Of a stretch of DNA of 57,140 nt, positions 1-11,019 are shown in pieces. The notes beneath the pieces were generated by a model that had not been told where the DNA came from, did no database searches, and saw only the letters and a program-made list of their open reading frames with translations. Position 1 is the first letter of the stretch. The number at the start of each line of letters is the position of its first letter. Source of the DNA: Kluyvera georgiana ATCC 51603. GTDB taxonomy: Bacteria; Pseudomonadota; Gammaproteobacteria; Enterobacterales; Enterobacteriaceae. Both the position numbers and the translations under genes were made by a program. Location of the stretch: the NCBI RefSeq assembly GCF_001654985.1, contig NZ_LXEU01000058.1:1-57140 (forward strand), given 5' to 3'.

Positions 1-28
1 ATTCGGCCCCTTTTTGCTAGCGCGTAGA

Positions 29-1225
29 TTACGCCGGCGGGTTGTTCTGCAACGTCAGCATCAGCCCATCCCGGCGCATAGCCGCCGCTTCCTCCGGCTG
101 CTTCAGGCGGTCGAGGGTATCGGCCAGCCAGGCGTAGTCGAAGGCATCCGGACGCTGCTTAAGCGCGGCGCGGAACGCCAGGCTCGCTTCCTGCCACTCG
201 CCGTGCTTCATTAGCGACTGGCCCAGCGTGCTCCACAACAGCGGGCGGTCGCCCACGGTTTTGATCTGCTGGCGCAGCAGTTTTTCCATCTGTTCCGGGT
301 TATTGGTGTGCAGACGCGGAATCAACATCACCAGGCGATCGTCATACTGACGCTTCAGGCCGTCGATGATGATCTGCTGTGCGGTGTCATGATCGTCGCA
401 CTCAATCAGGTGATCCGCCATGGCGACCTGCAGGGCCACCTGATGACGCGTTTTACGGCTTTGATTCTTCCACCAGTTACGCAGCCCTTCGCTACCCTGG
501 TCGGCGCGCACCTGGTCCATCAGACCAATCCACGCCTGCTGCTCCAGCGCTGCGCGATGGGCGTCATCGCCGACGTTGGCTTTCGCCATCGATGGGATGA
601 TATCCAGCAGCGAGCTCCAGGCTCCGGTTTGAATATAGGCCTGCTCGGCCAGACGCAGGACTTCCGGATGGCGCGGGGCGACTTCCAGCAGCTTATCAAT
701 ACCGTGGCGCGCCGCGTGGGTTTCATGACGCGCCAGCTGTAGACGGACGCGTGTAATCTCAACCGGGATCAGATCGTTACCGGCATTTTCCGCTGCACGC
801 TGTAGGTGCTGATTAGCGCGCGCTTCGTCACCGCGCTGCTGCGCAGCTTCGGCCGCCAGCAGGTAGTTGACCACCGGCTGTTCCGCGTGATCGGCATTTT
901 TCGACATCAGCTTTTCAACCTGCTGATAGTCGCCTTCCGCCAGTTTCAACAGCGCCTGCTCGGTCTGCTTGCGTGCGCGACGACGTTTGCGACCCACAAA
1001 CCAGCCGCGGGTATGGGCGCTGGTACGGAAAATGCGGCGCAGAATCCATTCCAGCGCGAACAGGACCACCATGATCATAATCATGATGATGACAAACCAG
1101 GTGACGCTGGTTTCAATGTTGTATGTATCGGTCTGAATCAGCACGTAGCCCTGATGGCCGGCGATCATCGGGCCAAGCACCACGCCGGCAATCAGCACTG
1201 CAAAGAGTAATAAGACTTTAAGCAT
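29..1225 (-). CDS. hemY: HemY, inner-membrane protein of haem biosynthesis operon
   Basis: 398 aa, the expected length for enterobacterial HemY. Two hydrophobic segments at the N-terminus (about residues 1-21 and 40-62) make the membrane anchor (HemY_N). The rest is helical with TPR-like repeats. In enterobacteria HemY is linked to late porphyrin/haem metabolism, but it is not the protoporphyrinogen oxidase HemY of Gram-positive bacteria. It is the last gene of hemC-hemD-hemX-hemY; only 3 bp separate it from hemX. Identification rests on sequence recall of the E. coli protein and on operon position. The stop codon is at the window edge, so any downstream terminator is not visible. Confidence 0.96.
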   Translation of the reverse strand: MLKVLLLFAVLIAGVVLGPMIAGHQGYVLIQTDTYNIETSVTWFVIIMIMIMVVLFALEWILRRIFRTSAHTRGWFVGRKRRRARKQTEQALLKLAEGDYQQVEKLMSKNADHAEQPVVNYLLAAEAAQQRGDEARANQHLQRAAENAGNDLIPVEITRVRLQLARHETHAARHGIDKLLEVAPRHPEVLRLAEQAYIQTGAWSSLLDIIPSMAKANVGDDAHRAALEQQAWIGLMDQVRADQGSEGLRNWWKNQSRKTRHQVALQVAMADHLIECDDHDTAQQIIIDGLKRQYDDRLVMLIPRLHTNNPEQMEKLLRQQIKTVGDRPLLWSTLGQSLMKHGEWQEASLAFRAALKQRPDAFDYAWLADTLDRLKQPEEAAAMRRDGLMLTLQNNPPA

Positions 1226-1228
1226 CGA

Positions 1229-2422
1229 TTACTCTCCTTGTGCTGGCACTGGCGCTGGCTCTGCGGCGGCCGGTTGCTCCGCCGTAGGCTGAGCGACAGC
1301 GGGCTGCGCCATCAGGTTACGCACGCGGGTCTGCATCAGCTTCTCCAGAATCGGCTGGCTTTGCAGGGTGTCCGGAACGTCCATGGCGATACTCTGCTGG
1401 CTGAGTTGATCGATGTCACTCAGGAACGTTTTCGTGGCGGCGTCATCGGTATCATAGTAGGCGCGTACCCAGGTCGAGACGTTATCCAGCGCCTGCTTGT
1501 AGGTTTCCTGCTGATGACGCGGCACGGCCTGCGAGGCGGCCAGCAGCTGAGCGCGGAGGTTCTCGCGCAGGTAGATCTCCTGGTTCGGCGCCAGCAGCGG
1601 CACGGCGGTCTCGTCGCGGCGGCGAATGGTAATAAAGCTGTCCATAAAGTTCTGCCAACTTTTTTGCAAATTGACGCGCCACTCGCTGAGCGAAGCCGAC
1701 AGTTCACCATCGTCGCTGTCCATCGGTGAATCGTCGGTATTGTTGTCCGCCAGACGCAGGTTATCCACCTGATTGGCCAGTTGGTTCACCTTCAGAATGA
1801 TGCCGTCGAAATCAACCTGCGACACGGCGGAGAGGCTGGCGATATCTTCGGTAATCGCCCGGCGCGCGGTAATCAGACTGGGGTCGTTCATGTCCGCGAG
1901 GCTGGCATCCGCGCTTTTCAGTAGAGCTGCGGCAGTGGTTACGTCCTGGTCGCTCCACAGCTTGCGCCCGGCCAGCTTCACCAGGAAATCGGCCTGGGCC
2001 AGCAGCCAGGTTTTTGAATCGGTGCCGGAGATGGCCGCCACTTTCTGCTGCACTTCATCCAACTGTTTGGCCATTTCGCTCTGCTGGGCTTTCGCCGCCT
2101 CAAGCTGCTCGGCCTGCTGTTTAATGGTGGTTTCCAGCGCCTCTTTCTGCGCATCCTGCGCTTTTTGCAGCGCGATGAGCTGGTTGGCGAGGGTATCGCT
2201 GGTGGTGGATTGGTTGACGGCCTGCTGTTTGCCCCAGCCGTACAGGCCGACGCCCGCCGCCAGCGCGATAGCGATAGCAACGGCGCTCAGCACCAGACTG
2301 GTTTTCCCGCCGGTATTTTTCTTCTCAGCATTTTCTGGCTTACGGACCTCGGGTTGCGGCGTGGTTTTCACGACATCCCCGGATTCTTCAACCACGGCGG
2401 AGTTTTCTTTTTGTTCCGTCAT
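1229..2422 (-). CDS. hemX: HemX, membrane-anchored coiled-coil protein
   Basis: 397 aa from the start chosen at 2422 (protein begins MTEQ, as in E. coli); an in-frame ATG four codons upstream is less likely. An acidic and polar N-terminal tail is followed by one membrane segment (about residues 41-63, ending LYGWGKQQ) and a long Gln/Lys/Glu-rich coiled coil (about 80-145), then a helical domain and an Ala/Pro/Gln-rich tail. It was historically called uroporphyrinogen III methylase, but no methyltransferase motif is present; its function in the haem operon is not established. It sits 21 bp after hemD and 3 bp before hemY. Confidence 0.95.
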   Translation of the reverse strand: MTEQKENSAVVEESGDVVKTTPQPEVRKPENAEKKNTGGKTSLVLSAVAIAIALAAGVGLYGWGKQQAVNQSTTSDTLANQLIALQKAQDAQKEALETTIKQQAEQLEAAKAQQSEMAKQLDEVQQKVAAISGTDSKTWLLAQADFLVKLAGRKLWSDQDVTTAAALLKSADASLADMNDPSLITARRAITEDIASLSAVSQVDFDGIILKVNQLANQVDNLRLADNNTDDSPMDSDDGELSASLSEWRVNLQKSWQNFMDSFITIRRRDETAVPLLAPNQEIYLRENLRAQLLAASQAVPRHQQETYKQALDNVSTWVRAYYDTDDAATKTFLSDIDQLSQQSIAMDVPDTLQSQPILEKLMQTRVRNLMAQPAVAQPTAEQPAAAEPAPVPAQGE

Positions 2423-2443
2423 TATGGCTTCCAATTTTGAGAG

Positions 2444-3184
2444 TTATTGTAATGCGCGCAGCAGCGCATCGTTGTCTGCGCTATCGGCAACCTGAATTTC
2501 CTGCCAGCCCATTTCCCGGGCCAGTTTTGCAATGCGTTCGCTCACCACCAGTAACCGGCATTTGAGCAACCAGCTCTCCCGGTACCAGAGGGGAATCAGC
2601 GCCCAAAGCTGTCGCAGCATTTCGCCGCTGGTGACCACAATCGTCGAGACGCCTCGCGACTGCCAGCGCATGGCTTCTTCCGCGCCGTCGTAGTGAATGG
2701 CGCTGCGCTGATAGCATTCACACAGCGTCACGTCGGCGCCGCGCGCGGTCAGCGTTTCCGCGAGCAGTTCGCGGCCACCGTTACCGCGCAGGATAAGCGC
2801 TTTCTTTCCCGCAATATTTTGTAATTCAGGTAATTGTAGCAATACTTCGCTGATTTCCCGATCTAAAGGGTAGCGTACGTCAGCCCCGCTGACCTGATGC
2901 AGAGCCAGCGCCGTGGTGCGGCCAATCGCAAAATAGCGGGGAGAGGTAGGCCAGCGAAGACGCTGTTGTTGTAACTGGGCCTGGGCGAAGCTTACCGCAT
3001 GCTGCGATAGCGCGAAGGCTAAATCCCCGTCGCCCAGCGCGCCAAGCGACTCGCTGAGCGTATTGAGCTCGCGGCCTGGGGTGAATTCAATCAGCGGAAA
3101 ACTCCAGGCTACTCGCCCCAGCGCGCGCAAACGGCTTACGAGCGCTTCACTTTGCGGGGCGGGGCGGGTAACCAGAATGGTCAT
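2444..3184 (-). CDS. hemD: Uroporphyrinogen-III synthase
   Basis: 246 aa, normal for HemD. It closes linear hydroxymethylbilane with inversion of ring D to give uroporphyrinogen III, the branch point to haem, sirohaem and cobalamin. The N-terminal MTILVTRP strand and the later VVTSGEML segment fit the two-domain Rossmann-like fold. Sequence conservation in this family is low, so operon position is the main support: its ATG overlaps the hemC stop by 4 bp, suggesting translational coupling. Confidence 0.96.
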   Translation of the reverse strand: MTILVTRPAPQSEALVSRLRALGRVAWSFPLIEFTPGRELNTLSESLGALGDGDLAFALSQHAVSFAQAQLQQQRLRWPTSPRYFAIGRTTALALHQVSGADVRYPLDREISEVLLQLPELQNIAGKKALILRGNGGRELLAETLTARGADVTLCECYQRSAIHYDGAEEAMRWQSRGVSTIVVTSGEMLRQLWALIPLWYRESWLLKCRLLVVSERIAKLAREMGWQEIQVADSADNDALLRALQ

Positions 3185-4122
3185 ACTGAGGCGTCTCCGT
3201 CGTAGACGGCGGCAAGAATTTCTCGCGCGCCGTTATCGAGCAGTTCTTCGGCCAGCGCAATACCCATTTTCTCGGCATCTTCCGGCTGGCCGCGACGCTC
3301 GCCGCAAACCATCTGACTGCCGTCGGGCGCGCCAACCAGCGCACGCAGCCACAGTTCGCCATCAATGAGTTCAGCATAGCTGCCGATCGGCACCTGGCAG
3401 CCGCCTTCCAGCCGCGTGTTCATCGCCCGTTCGGCGCGCACGCGGACAGCGGTGTCGTCATGATTCAACGGCGCCAGCAGCGCACGCGTTTTTTCGTCGT
3501 CGAGGCGGCACTCAATGCCGACGGCACCCTGGCCTACGGCCGGGAGCGACTCTTCCGGCGACATCGGCTGGCGGATGCGGGCATCCAGCTCCAGACGTTT
3601 AAGACCGGCTACGGCCAGGATAATCGCATCGTAGTCGCCGTTGTCGAGTTTACTCAGGCGCGTGCCGACGTTGCCGCGCAGCGAGCGGATCACCAGATCC
3701 GGGCGACGTTTGGCCAACTGGCACTGGCGGCGCAGGCTGGAAGTGCCGACGACGCTGCCAGCAGGGAGGTCGTCCATACAGGCATAATGGTTCGAGACGA
3801 AGGCGTCACGCGGGTCGTCGCGCTCGCAGATGGTCACCAGCCCCAGCCCTTCGGGGAACTCAACCGGCACATCTTTCATCGAATGCACGGCGATATCGGC
3901 GCGGTTTTCAAGCAGTGCCAGCTCCAGCTCTTTGACAAAGAGCCCCTTGCCGCCCACTTTTGCCAGCGGCGTATCAAGGATCACATCGCCGCGCGTGACC
4001 ATCGGGACAAGCGTCACCGCCAGCCCGGGATGGCAAGCCTCCAGGCGCTCTTTTACATAGTGCGCTTGCCAGAGCGCGAGCGGGCTCTGGCGTGTGGCAA
4101 TTCTCAAAACTTTGTCTAACAT
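3181..4122 (-). CDS. hemC: Porphobilinogen deaminase (hydroxymethylbilane synthase)
   Basis: 313 aa, equal to E. coli HemC with the start at 4122 ([12 protein letters not shown]); an ATG five codons upstream is possible but less likely. It condenses four porphobilinogens to hydroxymethylbilane. The catalytic Asp in HSMKDVP (residue 84 by E. coli numbering) and the cofactor-binding Cys in EGGCQVPIG (residue 242) are both present. The [14 protein letters not shown] start and SSLRRQ motif are typical. It is the first gene of the hem operon, divergent from cyaA, and overlaps hemD by 4 bp. Confidence 0.98.
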   Translation of the reverse strand: MLDKVLRIATRQSPLALWQAHYVKERLEACHPGLAVTLVPMVTRGDVILDTPLAKVGGKGLFVKELELALLENRADIAVHSMKDVPVEFPEGLGLVTICERDDPRDAFVSNHYACMDDLPAGSVVGTSSLRRQCQLAKRRPDLVIRSLRGNVGTRLSKLDNGDYDAIILAVAGLKRLELDARIRQPMSPEESLPAVGQGAVGIECRLDDEKTRALLAPLNHDDTAVRVRAERAMNTRLEGGCQVPIGSYAELIDGELWLRALVGAPDGSQMVCGERRGQPEDAEKMGIALAEELLDNGAREILAAVYDGDASV

Positions 4123-4529
4123 GCTTGTTACCGTCATCTATCGTCCGTTGTCCATCCTAACATTGTTGCCTTAATGATGTTAGTTTTCAGGGATTCATAC
4201 CCTGAACAATTCGCGATGCAGGAAACGTGCCTTCAGCTTAGACGGAGACATGCATAAACGGGGTTGTGTTTACCGTTCATTACTGGCACTGTCTTGATCG
4301 TATGCCGGGGTTTACAGCAGCATTCAATGCTACACTTGTTGTAGTGCAACATTCTTTACGGTCAACCGGCAAGGTGTTAAATTGATCACGTTTTAAACCA
4401 TTTTTTGTCCAGAATTCGATAATGACAACGGCGGACGAAAAACGGTAACGGTTCTTCTTGTTGAAATATTAAAACCTCCGTACCGCTTTAACAGGATACG
4501 TCGAGGTTTTGAACATCAGGCGATATGTC
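4123..4529. promoter_or_regulatory. hemC-cyaA divergent control region
   Basis: About 400 bp between divergent genes, holding the promoters of the hem operon (leftward) and cyaA (rightward). A perfect 7-bp inverted repeat (TTCAGGG, 7-nt loop, CCCTGAA) lies at 4186-4206 in what should be the hemC leader. The cyaA side contains a CRP-like site, listed separately. The last 100 bp match the E. coli cyaA leader as I recall it, ending with the AGGCGA Shine-Dalgarno before the TTG start. Confidence 0.75.
4371..4392 (+). promoter_or_regulatory. CRP site overlapping the cyaA promoter
   Basis: The sequence GTGTTAAATTGATCACG has the TGTGA-N6-TCACA shape, with a good right half and a weaker left half. 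It matches the region where E. coli CRP-cAMP binds over the -10 of cyaA P2 (GTTAAATT) to repress adenylate cyclase synthesis. Seen: the half-sites and the position. Known: negative autoregulation in E. coli. Inferred: the same loop here. Confidence 0.7.
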
Positions 4530-7076
4530 TTGTACCTCTATATTGAGACGCTAAAACAGAGACTGGATGCCATCAACCAACTGCGCGTGGATCGCGCGCT
4601 TGCAGCCATGGGCCCTGCTTTCCAGCAGGTATACAGTCTACTGCCGACATTATTACATTATCATCATCCGCTGATGCCGGGTTACCTTGACGGTAACGTT
4701 CCCAAGGGCATCTGCCTTTACACGCCTGATGAAACCCAACGCCATTACCTCGACGAACTCGAGCTGCATCGCGGCATGCCGCCGCAGAGCACGGCCAAGG
4801 GCGAACTGCCGATTACCGGCGTTTACACCATGGGCAGCACCTCGTCCGTTGGCCAGAGCTGTTCGTCCGATCTGGATATCTGGGTCTGTCACCAGTCGTG
4901 GCTCGATAATGATGAACGCCAATTGTTACAGCGCAAATGCAGCCTGCTGGAAAGCTGGGCGGCATCGCTGGGCGTTGAAGTCAGCTTCTTCCTGATCGAC
5001 GAGAACCGTTTCCGTCATAACGAAAGCGGCAGCCTCGGTGGGGAAGACTGTGGTTCAACGCAGCACATTTTACTGCTCGACGAATTTTACCGTACGGCGG
5101 TGCGCCTGGCGGGCAAACGTATTCTGTGGAATATGGTGCCGTGCGAAGAAGAAGATCATTACGATGACTACGTGATGACGCTCTACGCCCAGGGCGTTCT
5201 GACGCCAAACGAATGGCTCGACCTCGGTGGATTGAGCTCGCTCTCCGCCGAAGAGTACTTTGGCGCCAGCCTGTGGCAGCTGTATAAGAGTATCGACTCA
5301 CCGTACAAAGCGGTGTTGAAAACCCTGCTGCTGGAAGCCTACTCGTGGGAGTATCCCAACACGCGCCTGCTGGCGAAGGATATTAAACAGCGTCTGCATG
5401 ACGGCGAGATCGTCTCCTTCGGTCTTGATGCTTACTGCATGATGCTGGAACGCGTGACCGAATACCTGAAGGCCATCGACGACGAAACCCGTCTTGACCT
5501 TGTCCGCCGCTGCTTCTATCTGAAAGTGTGCGAAAAGCTTAGCCGTGAACGCGCTTGCGTTGGCTGGCGTCGCGAAGTGGTGGGCCAACTGGTGAAAGAG
5601 TGGGGCTGGAGTGAAGAGCGTCTGGCGATGCTCGACAACCGCGCCAACTGGAAAATCGACCAGGTCCGCGAAGCGCACAACGAACTGCTCGACGCGATGA
5701 TGCAGAGCTACCGCAATCTGATCCGCTTCGCTCGTCGTAACAACCTGAGCGTTTCCGCCAGTCCGCAGGATATCGGCGTGCTGACGCGTAAGCTGTACGC
5801 CGCGTTTGAAGCGCTGCCGGGCAAAGTGACGCTGGTGAACCCGCAGATCTCCCCGGACCTGTCCGAACCGAATCTAACCTTTATCTACGTTCCGCCGGGA
5901 CGCGCCAACCGTACGGGTTGGTACCTTTACAATCGCGCGCCGAACATGGAATCCATCATCAGCCATCAGCCGCTGGAATATAACCGCTATCTCAACAAGC
6001 TGGTGGCCTGGGCCTGGTTTAACGGCCTGCTGACTTCACGCACGCGCCTGTTTATTAAGGGCAACGGCATTGTTGATCTGGCGAAACTGCAGGAGATGGT
6101 TGCTGACGTATCGCACCACTTCCCGCTGCGTCTGCCTGCGCCAACGCCGAAAGCGCTGTACAGCCCGTGTGAAATTCGCCATCTGGCGATTATCGTCAAC
6201 CTCGAATACGACCCGACGGCGGCCTTCCGCAATCAGGTGGTGCACTTCGATTTCCGCAAGCTGGATACTTTCAGCTTTGGCGAAGATCAGAAGTGCCTGG
6301 TCGGCAGCGTCGACCTGCTGTATCGCAACTCGTGGAACGAAGTGCGTACGCTGCACTTCAACGGCGAGCAGGCGATGATCGAAGCGCTGAAAACCATCCT
6401 CGGTAAAATGCACCAGGATGCCGCGCCGCCGGACAGCGTCGAAGTGTTCTGCTACAGCCAGCATCTGCGCGGCTTGATTCGTACCCGTGTGCAGCAGCTG
6501 GTCTCCGAGTGTATTGAACTGCGCCTTTCCAGTACCCGTCAGGAAACCGGCCGCTTCAAAGCGCTGCGTGTCTCCGGGCAAACCTGGGGCCTGTTCTTTG
6601 AGCGTCTGAACGTGTCGGTACAGAAGCTGGAAAACGCCATCGAGTTTTACGGCGCGATTTCGCATAACAAGCTGCACGGTCTGTCGGTGCAGGTTGAGAC
6701 CAACCATGTGGAGTTGCCGCCGGTGGTGGATGGCTTTGCCAGCGAAGGGATTATCCAGTTCTTCTTCGAGGAATCGGGCGAAGATCAGGGCTTTAATATC
6801 TACATTCTTGACGAGAGTAACCGCGCAGAGGTGTACCACCACTGTGAAGGCAGCAAAGAGGAGCTGGTGCGCGACGTTAGCCGCTTCTATTCCTCGTCGC
6901 ACGATCGCTTCACCTACGGCTCAAGCTTTATCAACTTCAACCTGCCGCAGTTCTATCAGATTGTGAAGGTTGACGGTCGCGCGCAGGTGATTCCGTTCCG
7001 CAGCCAGGCGATTGTGCCGCCGCCGTCAAACCATGACAACAATAACGCGCCGCTGTTACAGCAGTACTTCTCTTAA
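4530..7076 (+). CDS. cyaA: Adenylate cyclase, class I
   Basis: 848 aa, identical in length to E. coli CyaA when started at the TTG at 4530, preceded by AGGCGA. A second in-frame TTG lies 21 bp upstream at 4509. It makes cAMP from ATP, feeding CRP. The N-terminal catalytic half carries [18 protein letters not shown], whose Asp pair is the metal-binding motif of class I cyclases. The C-terminal half is the regulatory region that responds to phosphorylated EIIA-Glc. The rare TTG start limits expression in E. coli. It is monocistronic, with REP elements right after the stop. Confidence 0.98.
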   Translation: MYLYIETLKQRLDAINQLRVDRALAAMGPAFQQVYSLLPTLLHYHHPLMPGYLDGNVPKGICLYTPDETQRHYLDELELHRGMPPQSTAKGELPITGVYTMGSTSSVGQSCSSDLDIWVCHQSWLDNDERQLLQRKCSLLESWAASLGVEVSFFLIDENRFRHNESGSLGGEDCGSTQHILLLDEFYRTAVRLAGKRILWNMVPCEEEDHYDDYVMTLYAQGVLTPNEWLDLGGLSSLSAEEYFGASLWQLYKSIDSPYKAVLKTLLLEAYSWEYPNTRLLAKDIKQRLHDGEIVSFGLDAYCMMLERVTEYLKAIDDETRLDLVRRCFYLKVCEKLSRERACVGWRREVVGQLVKEWGWSEERLAMLDNRANWKIDQVREAHNELLDAMMQSYRNLIRFARRNNLSVSASPQDIGVLTRKLYAAFEALPGKVTLVNPQISPDLSEPNLTFIYVPPGRANRTGWYLYNRAPNMESIISHQPLEYNRYLNKLVAWAWFNGLLTSRTRLFIKGNGIVDLAKLQEMVADVSHHFPLRLPAPTPKALYSPCEIRHLAIIVNLEYDPTAAFRNQVVHFDFRKLDTFSFGEDQKCLVGSVDLLYRNSWNEVRTLHFNGEQAMIEALKTILGKMHQDAAPPDSVEVFCYSQHLRGLIRTRVQQLVSECIELRLSSTRQETGRFKALRVSGQTWGLFFERLNVSVQKLENAIEFYGAISHNKLHGLSVQVETNHVELPPVVDGFASEGIIQFFFEESGEDQGFNIYILDESNRAEVYHHCEGSKEELVRDVSRFYSSSHDRFTYGSSFINFNLPQFYQIVKVDGRAQVIPFRSQAIVPPPSNHDNNNAPLLQQYFS

Positions 7077-7083
7077 TCATGAT

Positions 7084-7166
7084 GCCGGATGGCGGCTTCG
7101 CCTTATCCGGCCGACTCGTTTCGTGTTTTTTGTAGGCCGGATAAGGTGTTTACACCGCCATCCGGC
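7084..7166. repeat. Pair of REP (BIME-like) palindromes
   Basis: Two inverted copies of a REP-type palindrome: GCCGGATGGCGGCTTCGCC...TTATCCGGCC at 7084-7112 and GTAGGCCGGATAAGG...CCGCCATCCGGC at 7133-7166. They lie between the convergent ends of cyaA and cyaY, a usual place for such elements. Known roles of REPs include mRNA 3'-end stabilisation, transcription termination and gyrase binding; which applies here is not visible. Confidence 0.9.
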
Positions 7167-7174
7167 GATCAGCC

Positions 7175-7495
7175 TTAGCGGAAACTCACTTCCTCACCCG
7201 CCTGCTGCGTGGCTGCCTGCTCCAGCAGATTCCAGAACGTTTCGCCGCTGCGATCGCACACCCACTCGTCACCTTTCAGGTCAAAGTGATAGCCGCCCTG
7301 TTTGGTCGCCAGCCACACCTGGTGCAGCGGTTCCTGACGGTTAATAATAATTTTGCTGCCGTTTTCAAAGCTGATGGTTAACACGCCGCCGTTAATTTCA
7401 CAGTCGATATCGCTGTCGCCGTCCCAGTCGTCCAGACGTTCTTCGATGGTCAGCCACAGGGTATCGGCCAATTGATGAAATTCACTGTCGTTCAT
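7175..7495 (-). CDS. cyaY: CyaY, bacterial frataxin
   Basis: 106 aa, as in E. coli. It is an iron-binding protein that tunes IscS-driven Fe-S cluster assembly in the cytoplasm. The N-terminal helix is rich in Asp and Glu ([15 protein letters not shown]), the iron-binding face of frataxins, followed by a beta-sheet with [13 protein letters not shown] and the GGYHFDL strand. Convergent with cyaA and divergent from lptM. Confidence 0.97.
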   Translation of the reverse strand: MNDSEFHQLADTLWLTIEERLDDWDGDSDIDCEINGGVLTISFENGSKIIINRQEPLHQVWLATKQGGYHFDLKGDEWVCDRSGETFWNLLEQAATQQAGEEVSFR

Positions 7496-7634
7496 TGTTT
7501 TATCCCGCTATTTAGTGATAGCGGCAGTATAGCGTGAAACAAATCACGTTGCAGTCAGGCGCTTAACGCTTGCTTTTGCGCCTTCTCCTGCGATGATAGA
7601 AAATAGAAAGCATTGAACTACAGGCATCTTAATA

Positions 7635-7838
7635 ATGAATAAGATTTTTCGACCGCTGGCTTTGTTACTTGCACTGTTTAGCCTTGCAGGCTGCGGCCTG
7701 AAGGGCCCGCTCTATTTCCCTCCGGCTGATAAGACGGCGGCACCGCCGACCAAACCCGTGACGCCGCCTGTGCAGAGCGCGACGCCGGATCGTAACGATC
7801 GTGGCGACGACGGCGGCCCGACGCAGGTTAACTACTGA
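7635..7838 (+). CDS. lptM: LptM (YifL), small outer-membrane lipoprotein
   Basis: 67 aa. A hydrophobic signal peptide ends in the lipobox LAGC (Cys about residue 20), then GLKGPLYFPPADK, the conserved LptM motif, and a Pro/Thr-rich disordered tail. In E. coli LptM binds the LptD-BAM machinery and helps LptD disulfide maturation. It is upstream of dapF with a 32-bp gap and probably cotranscribed. Confidence 0.93.
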   Translation: MNKIFRPLALLLALFSLAGCGLKGPLYFPPADKTAAPPTKPVTPPVQSATPDRNDRGDDGGPTQVNY

Positions 7839-7870
7839 TTCCGTTCTGTACCGCGCAACTGGAGTAGATG

Positions 7871-8695
7871 ATGCAGTTCTCTAAAATGCATGGCCTCGGC
7901 AACGATTTTATGGTCGTCGACGCGGTAACGCAGAATGTGTTTTTTTCGCCTGAGCTGATCCGCCGACTGGCAGACCGCCATCTTGGCGTGGGTTTCGATC
8001 AGTTGCTGGTTGTCGAACCGCCTTACGATCCGGACCTGGATTTTCACTACCGCATTTTCAACGCCGACGGCAGCGAAGTCTCTCAGTGCGGCAACGGTGC
8101 GCGCTGTTTTGCCCGCTTTGTGCGTCTGAAAGGGCTGACCAATAAACGTGATATCCGCGTCAGCACGGCCAACGGTCGTATGGTATTAAGCGTCACGGAA
8201 GATGACCTGGTACGCGTCAATATGGGCGAGCCGAACTTTGAGCCCTCGCAGGTTCCGTTCCGCGCCAATAAAGCGGAAAAGACCTATATTATGCGTGCGG
8301 CCGAGCAGACAGTATTGTGCGGCGTGGTTTCCATGGGGAACCCGCACTGCGTGATTCAGGTCGACGACGTCGATACGGCGGCCGTTGAAACGCTGGGCCC
8401 GGTGATGGAAAGCCATGAACGTTTTCCAGAACGCGCTAACATTGGTTTTATGCAGGTCGTGAAACGCGATCACATCCGCCTGCGCGTGTACGAACGCGGC
8501 GCGGGTGAGACGCAGGCCTGTGGAAGCGGTGCGTGTGCGGCGGTTGCCGTCGGTATTCAGCAGGGCTTGCTGGCGGAAGAAGTGCGCGTGGAATTGCCGG
8601 GCGGGCGTCTTGATATCGCCTGGAAAGGCCCGGGTCAACCGTTGTTTATGACTGGCCCGGCGGCACATGTCTATGACGGATTTATTCATCTATGA
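7871..8695 (+). CDS. dapF: Diaminopimelate epimerase
   Basis: 274 aa from the second of two adjacent ATGs (7871), chosen because GGAG is six bases before it and the protein then starts [13 protein letters not shown] as in E. coli. It interconverts LL- and meso-diaminopimelate for lysine and peptidoglycan. The two catalytic cysteines are in [10 protein letters not shown] (Cys73) and QACGSGACA (Cys217). Overlaps yigA by 4 bp in a tight lptM-dapF-yigA-xerC-yigB-uvrD series. Confidence 0.98.
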   Translation: MQFSKMHGLGNDFMVVDAVTQNVFFSPELIRRLADRHLGVGFDQLLVVEPPYDPDLDFHYRIFNADGSEVSQCGNGARCFARFVRLKGLTNKRDIRVSTANGRMVLSVTEDDLVRVNMGEPNFEPSQVPFRANKAEKTYIMRAAEQTVLCGVVSMGNPHCVIQVDDVDTAAVETLGPVMESHERFPERANIGFMQVVKRDHIRLRVYERGAGETQACGSGACAAVAVGIQQGLLAEEVRVELPGGRLDIAWKGPGQPLFMTGPAAHVYDGFIHL

Positions 8696-9399
8696 AACAG
8701 GTTGGGGAAGAACAGCAGGACGCCATCACCGTGCTGAATGACGGCGCGGTGGTAGACTATCTGTTGCAACATCCTGAATTCTTTATTCGTAATGCCGCTG
8801 CCGTCGAGCAGATGCGCGTCCCGCACCCGGTGCGGGGCATGGTTTCGCTGGTCGAGTGGCATATGGCGCGCTCGCGCAACTATATCGCGATGCTCGAAGA
8901 GAATATGAGCCAACTGATGGAGCAGGCAACGGCCAACGAAGGGTTGTTCTATCGCTTGCTGCATCTGCAAAACCGGCTGGCATGCGCCGAAAGCCTGGAC
9001 GATTTGCTGCTGCGTTTTCACCGTTGGGCGCGCGAGCTGGGGCTAGCGGGGGCGTCGATAAGACTGTTCTCCGACCGCTGGCGGCTTGGCGCTCCCTCTA
9101 AACACACCGATCTGGTGCTCTCTCGTCAGGCGTTCGAGCCGCTGCGCATCCAACGCTTAGGTCAGTCAAACCACTATCTGGGCACCCTCAACGGTCCGGA
9201 ACTGCTGTTGGTGCTGCCAGAGGCCAAAGCGGTAGGTTCGGTAGCCATGTCGATGATGGGCAGCGATGGCGACCTCGGGGTGATTCTCTTCAGCAGCCGT
9301 GATCCGCACCACTATCAGCCTGGGCAGGGAACGCAGCTGTTGCAGGAAATCGCCTTAATGCTGCCTGGCCTGCTGGAACGATGGATTGAACGCGAATGA
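8692..9399 (+). CDS. yigA: YigA, DUF484 family protein
   Basis: 235 aa, as in E. coli YigA. Family DUF484 is GAF-like. Recognisable segments are [30 protein letters not shown] and the [23 protein letters not shown] core near the C-terminus. Its function is unknown. It overlaps both dapF (upstream) and xerC (downstream) by 4 bp, a conserved arrangement that implies cotranslation with the recombinase gene. Confidence 0.94.
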   Translation: MKQVGEEQQDAITVLNDGAVVDYLLQHPEFFIRNAAAVEQMRVPHPVRGMVSLVEWHMARSRNYIAMLEENMSQLMEQATANEGLFYRLLHLQNRLACAESLDDLLLRFHRWARELGLAGASIRLFSDRWRLGAPSKHTDLVLSRQAFEPLRIQRLGQSNHYLGTLNGPELLLVLPEAKAVGSVAMSMMGSDGDLGVILFSSRDPHHYQPGQGTQLLQEIALMLPGLLERWIERE

Positions 9400-10301
9400 C
9401 CAGCGATACCGCATTGGGGCAAGACGTTACCCGCTTCCTGCGCTATCTCGGCGTTGAGCGGCAGCTCAGCCCCATCACCCTCCTGAATTATCAGCGTCAG
9501 CTTGATGCCATTATTGAACTGGCCGAAGGTATGGGCCTGCGGAATTGGCAACAATGTGATGCTGCGATGGTACGCAGCTTCGCCACCCGCAGCCGCCGTA
9601 AGGGCCTGGGAGCGGCAAGCCTGGCGCTGCGCCTGTCGGCCCTACGCAGCTTCTTTGACTGGATGGTCAGCCAGGGCGTGCTGCCCGCTAACCCGGCGAA
9701 AGGGATTGCCGCGCCAAAAGCGCCGCGCCACCTGCCGAAAAATATCGACGTCGACGACGTTAACCGCCTGCTGGATATTGACCTTAACGACCCGCTGGCG
9801 GTGCGCGACCGCGCGATGCTGGAAGTGATGTACGGCGCGGGCCTGCGTCTGTCCGAGCTGGTCAATCTGGATATCAAACATCTGGATCTCGATACCGGTG
9901 AAGTATGGGTGATGGGCAAGGGCAGCAAAGAGCGCAGGTTGCCGATTGGCCGTAACGCCGTGGCGTGGATTGAACACTGGCTCGACCTGCGCGGGCTGTT
10001 TGGGAGCGACGAAGATGCGTTGTTCCTCTCAAAGCTCGGCAAGCGTATTTCTGCCCGTAACGTGCAAAAACGTTTTGCCGAATGGGGCGTGAAGCAGGGT
10101 CTGAACAGCCACGTGCATCCACACAAGCTGCGCCACTCGTTTGCGACCCATATGCTTGAGTCAAGCGGCGATCTGCGCGGCGTGCAGGAGCTGCTGGGCC
10201 ATGCCAACCTTTCGACCACCCAAATCTATACCCATCTTGATTTCCAACACCTTGCTTCGGTGTACGATGCGGCGCATCCGCGCGCCAAACGGGAGAAATA
10301 A
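9396..10301 (+). CDS. xerC: Tyrosine recombinase XerC
   Basis: 301 aa, three longer than E. coli at the N-terminus. With XerD it resolves chromosome dimers at dif during division. The core-binding domain (about 10-95) is followed by the catalytic domain with the expected residues: Arg in GAGLRLSEL, Lys in [10 protein letters not shown], HxxR in HPHKLRHSF, His in LGHANLST, and the nucleophile Tyr in TQIYTH. This is the housekeeping recombinase, not a mobile-element integrase. Overlaps yigA by 4 bp and yigB by 1 bp. Confidence 0.98.
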   Translation: MTSDTALGQDVTRFLRYLGVERQLSPITLLNYQRQLDAIIELAEGMGLRNWQQCDAAMVRSFATRSRRKGLGAASLALRLSALRSFFDWMVSQGVLPANPAKGIAAPKAPRHLPKNIDVDDVNRLLDIDLNDPLAVRDRAMLEVMYGAGLRLSELVNLDIKHLDLDTGEVWVMGKGSKERRLPIGRNAVAWIEHWLDLRGLFGSDEDALFLSKLGKRISARNVQKRFAEWGVKQGLNSHVHPHKLRHSFATHMLESSGDLRGVQELLGHANLSTTQIYTHLDFQHLASVYDAAHPRAKREK

Positions 10302-11017
10302 TGCGTTTTTATCGACCGCTGGGCGCGATTGCCGCGTTGACGTTTGACCTTGACGATACCCTTTACGATAACCGCCCGGTGATTGACCGCACGATGCAGG
10401 AGTCGCTGAACTTTGTGCGTGGTTACCACCCGGCGCTGGCGAACTTTGATGCCCGCACGCTTCAACAGTGGCGCGATGCGCTGCTGAAGACCGAGCCGGA
10501 AATTTATCACGACGTCACCGAATGGCGCTGGCGTGCGCTGGAGTCAGGGATGCGACAGCTGGGGTTAACGGCCCAGGAAGCGAAAGCCGGTGCCGATGCG
10601 GCGATGAATAACTTCGCCCACTGGCGTAGCCGGGTTGACGTACCACAGGAAACCCACGATACCCTGCAAAAGCTGGGCAAAAAGTGGCCGCTGGTGGCGA
10701 TTACCAACGGTAACGCACAGCCGGAGCTATTTGGTCTGAGCGGCTATTTTGAGTTTGTGCTCCGCGCCGGGCCGGACGGGCGCTCGAAGCCGTTTGCCGA
10801 TATGTATCACCTGGCGGCAGAAAAGCTCAACGTACCGCTCGGCGAGATTTTGCACGTGGGCGATGACCTGACCACCGATGTCGCGGGCGCCGTGCGCTGT
10901 GGGATGCAGGCCTGCTGGATCAAGCCGGAAAATGCCGATCTGATGCAGACCGCCGACAGCCGTTTGTTGCCGCACATTGAGATTTCCCGGTTGGCATCTC
11001 TGACCTCGCTGATATAA
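10301..11017 (+). CDS. yigB: YigB, HAD-family phosphatase
   Basis: 238 aa. HAD motif I is [10 protein letters not shown] (Asp16 and Asp18), motif II ITNGN, motif III the Lys of RSKPF, and motif [10 protein letters not shown]. The E. coli homologue hydrolyses FMN and the riboflavin intermediate 5-amino-6-(5-phosphoribitylamino)uracil. Start overlaps the xerC stop. The uvrD promoter lies inside the 3' end of this gene. Confidence 0.96.
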   Translation: MRFYRPLGAIAALTFDLDDTLYDNRPVIDRTMQESLNFVRGYHPALANFDARTLQQWRDALLKTEPEIYHDVTEWRWRALESGMRQLGLTAQEAKAGADAAMNNFAHWRSRVDVPQETHDTLQKLGKKWPLVAITNGNAQPELFGLSGYFEFVLRAGPDGRSKPFADMYHLAAEKLNVPLGEILHVGDDLTTDVAGAVRCGMQACWIKPENADLMQTADSRLLPHIEISRLASLTSLI

Positions 11018-11018
11018 T
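10991..11018 (+). promoter_or_regulatory. Sigma70 promoter of uvrD
   Basis: TTGGCA at 10991-10996 and a perfect TATAAT at 11013-11018 with a 16-bp spacer. The promoter lies in the last codons of yigB, so uvrD can be transcribed separately. The predicted start point falls inside the LexA box just downstream. Confidence 0.85.
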
Positions 11019-11019
11019 T

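Noticed and set aside
1-28. Possible GlmZ sRNA or terminator beyond hemY
   Set aside because: In E. coli glmZ lies on this side of hemY, but only 28 bases are visible and none can be matched to it.
6036-6902. 288-codon minus-strand frame inside cyaA
   Set aside because: Antisense to the conserved cyaA C-terminal half; no start signal or family resemblance.
9396-10301. Tyrosine recombinase as evidence of a mobile element
   Set aside because: It is XerC in its normal chromosomal context, not an integrase; no attachment sites or phage genes are nearby.
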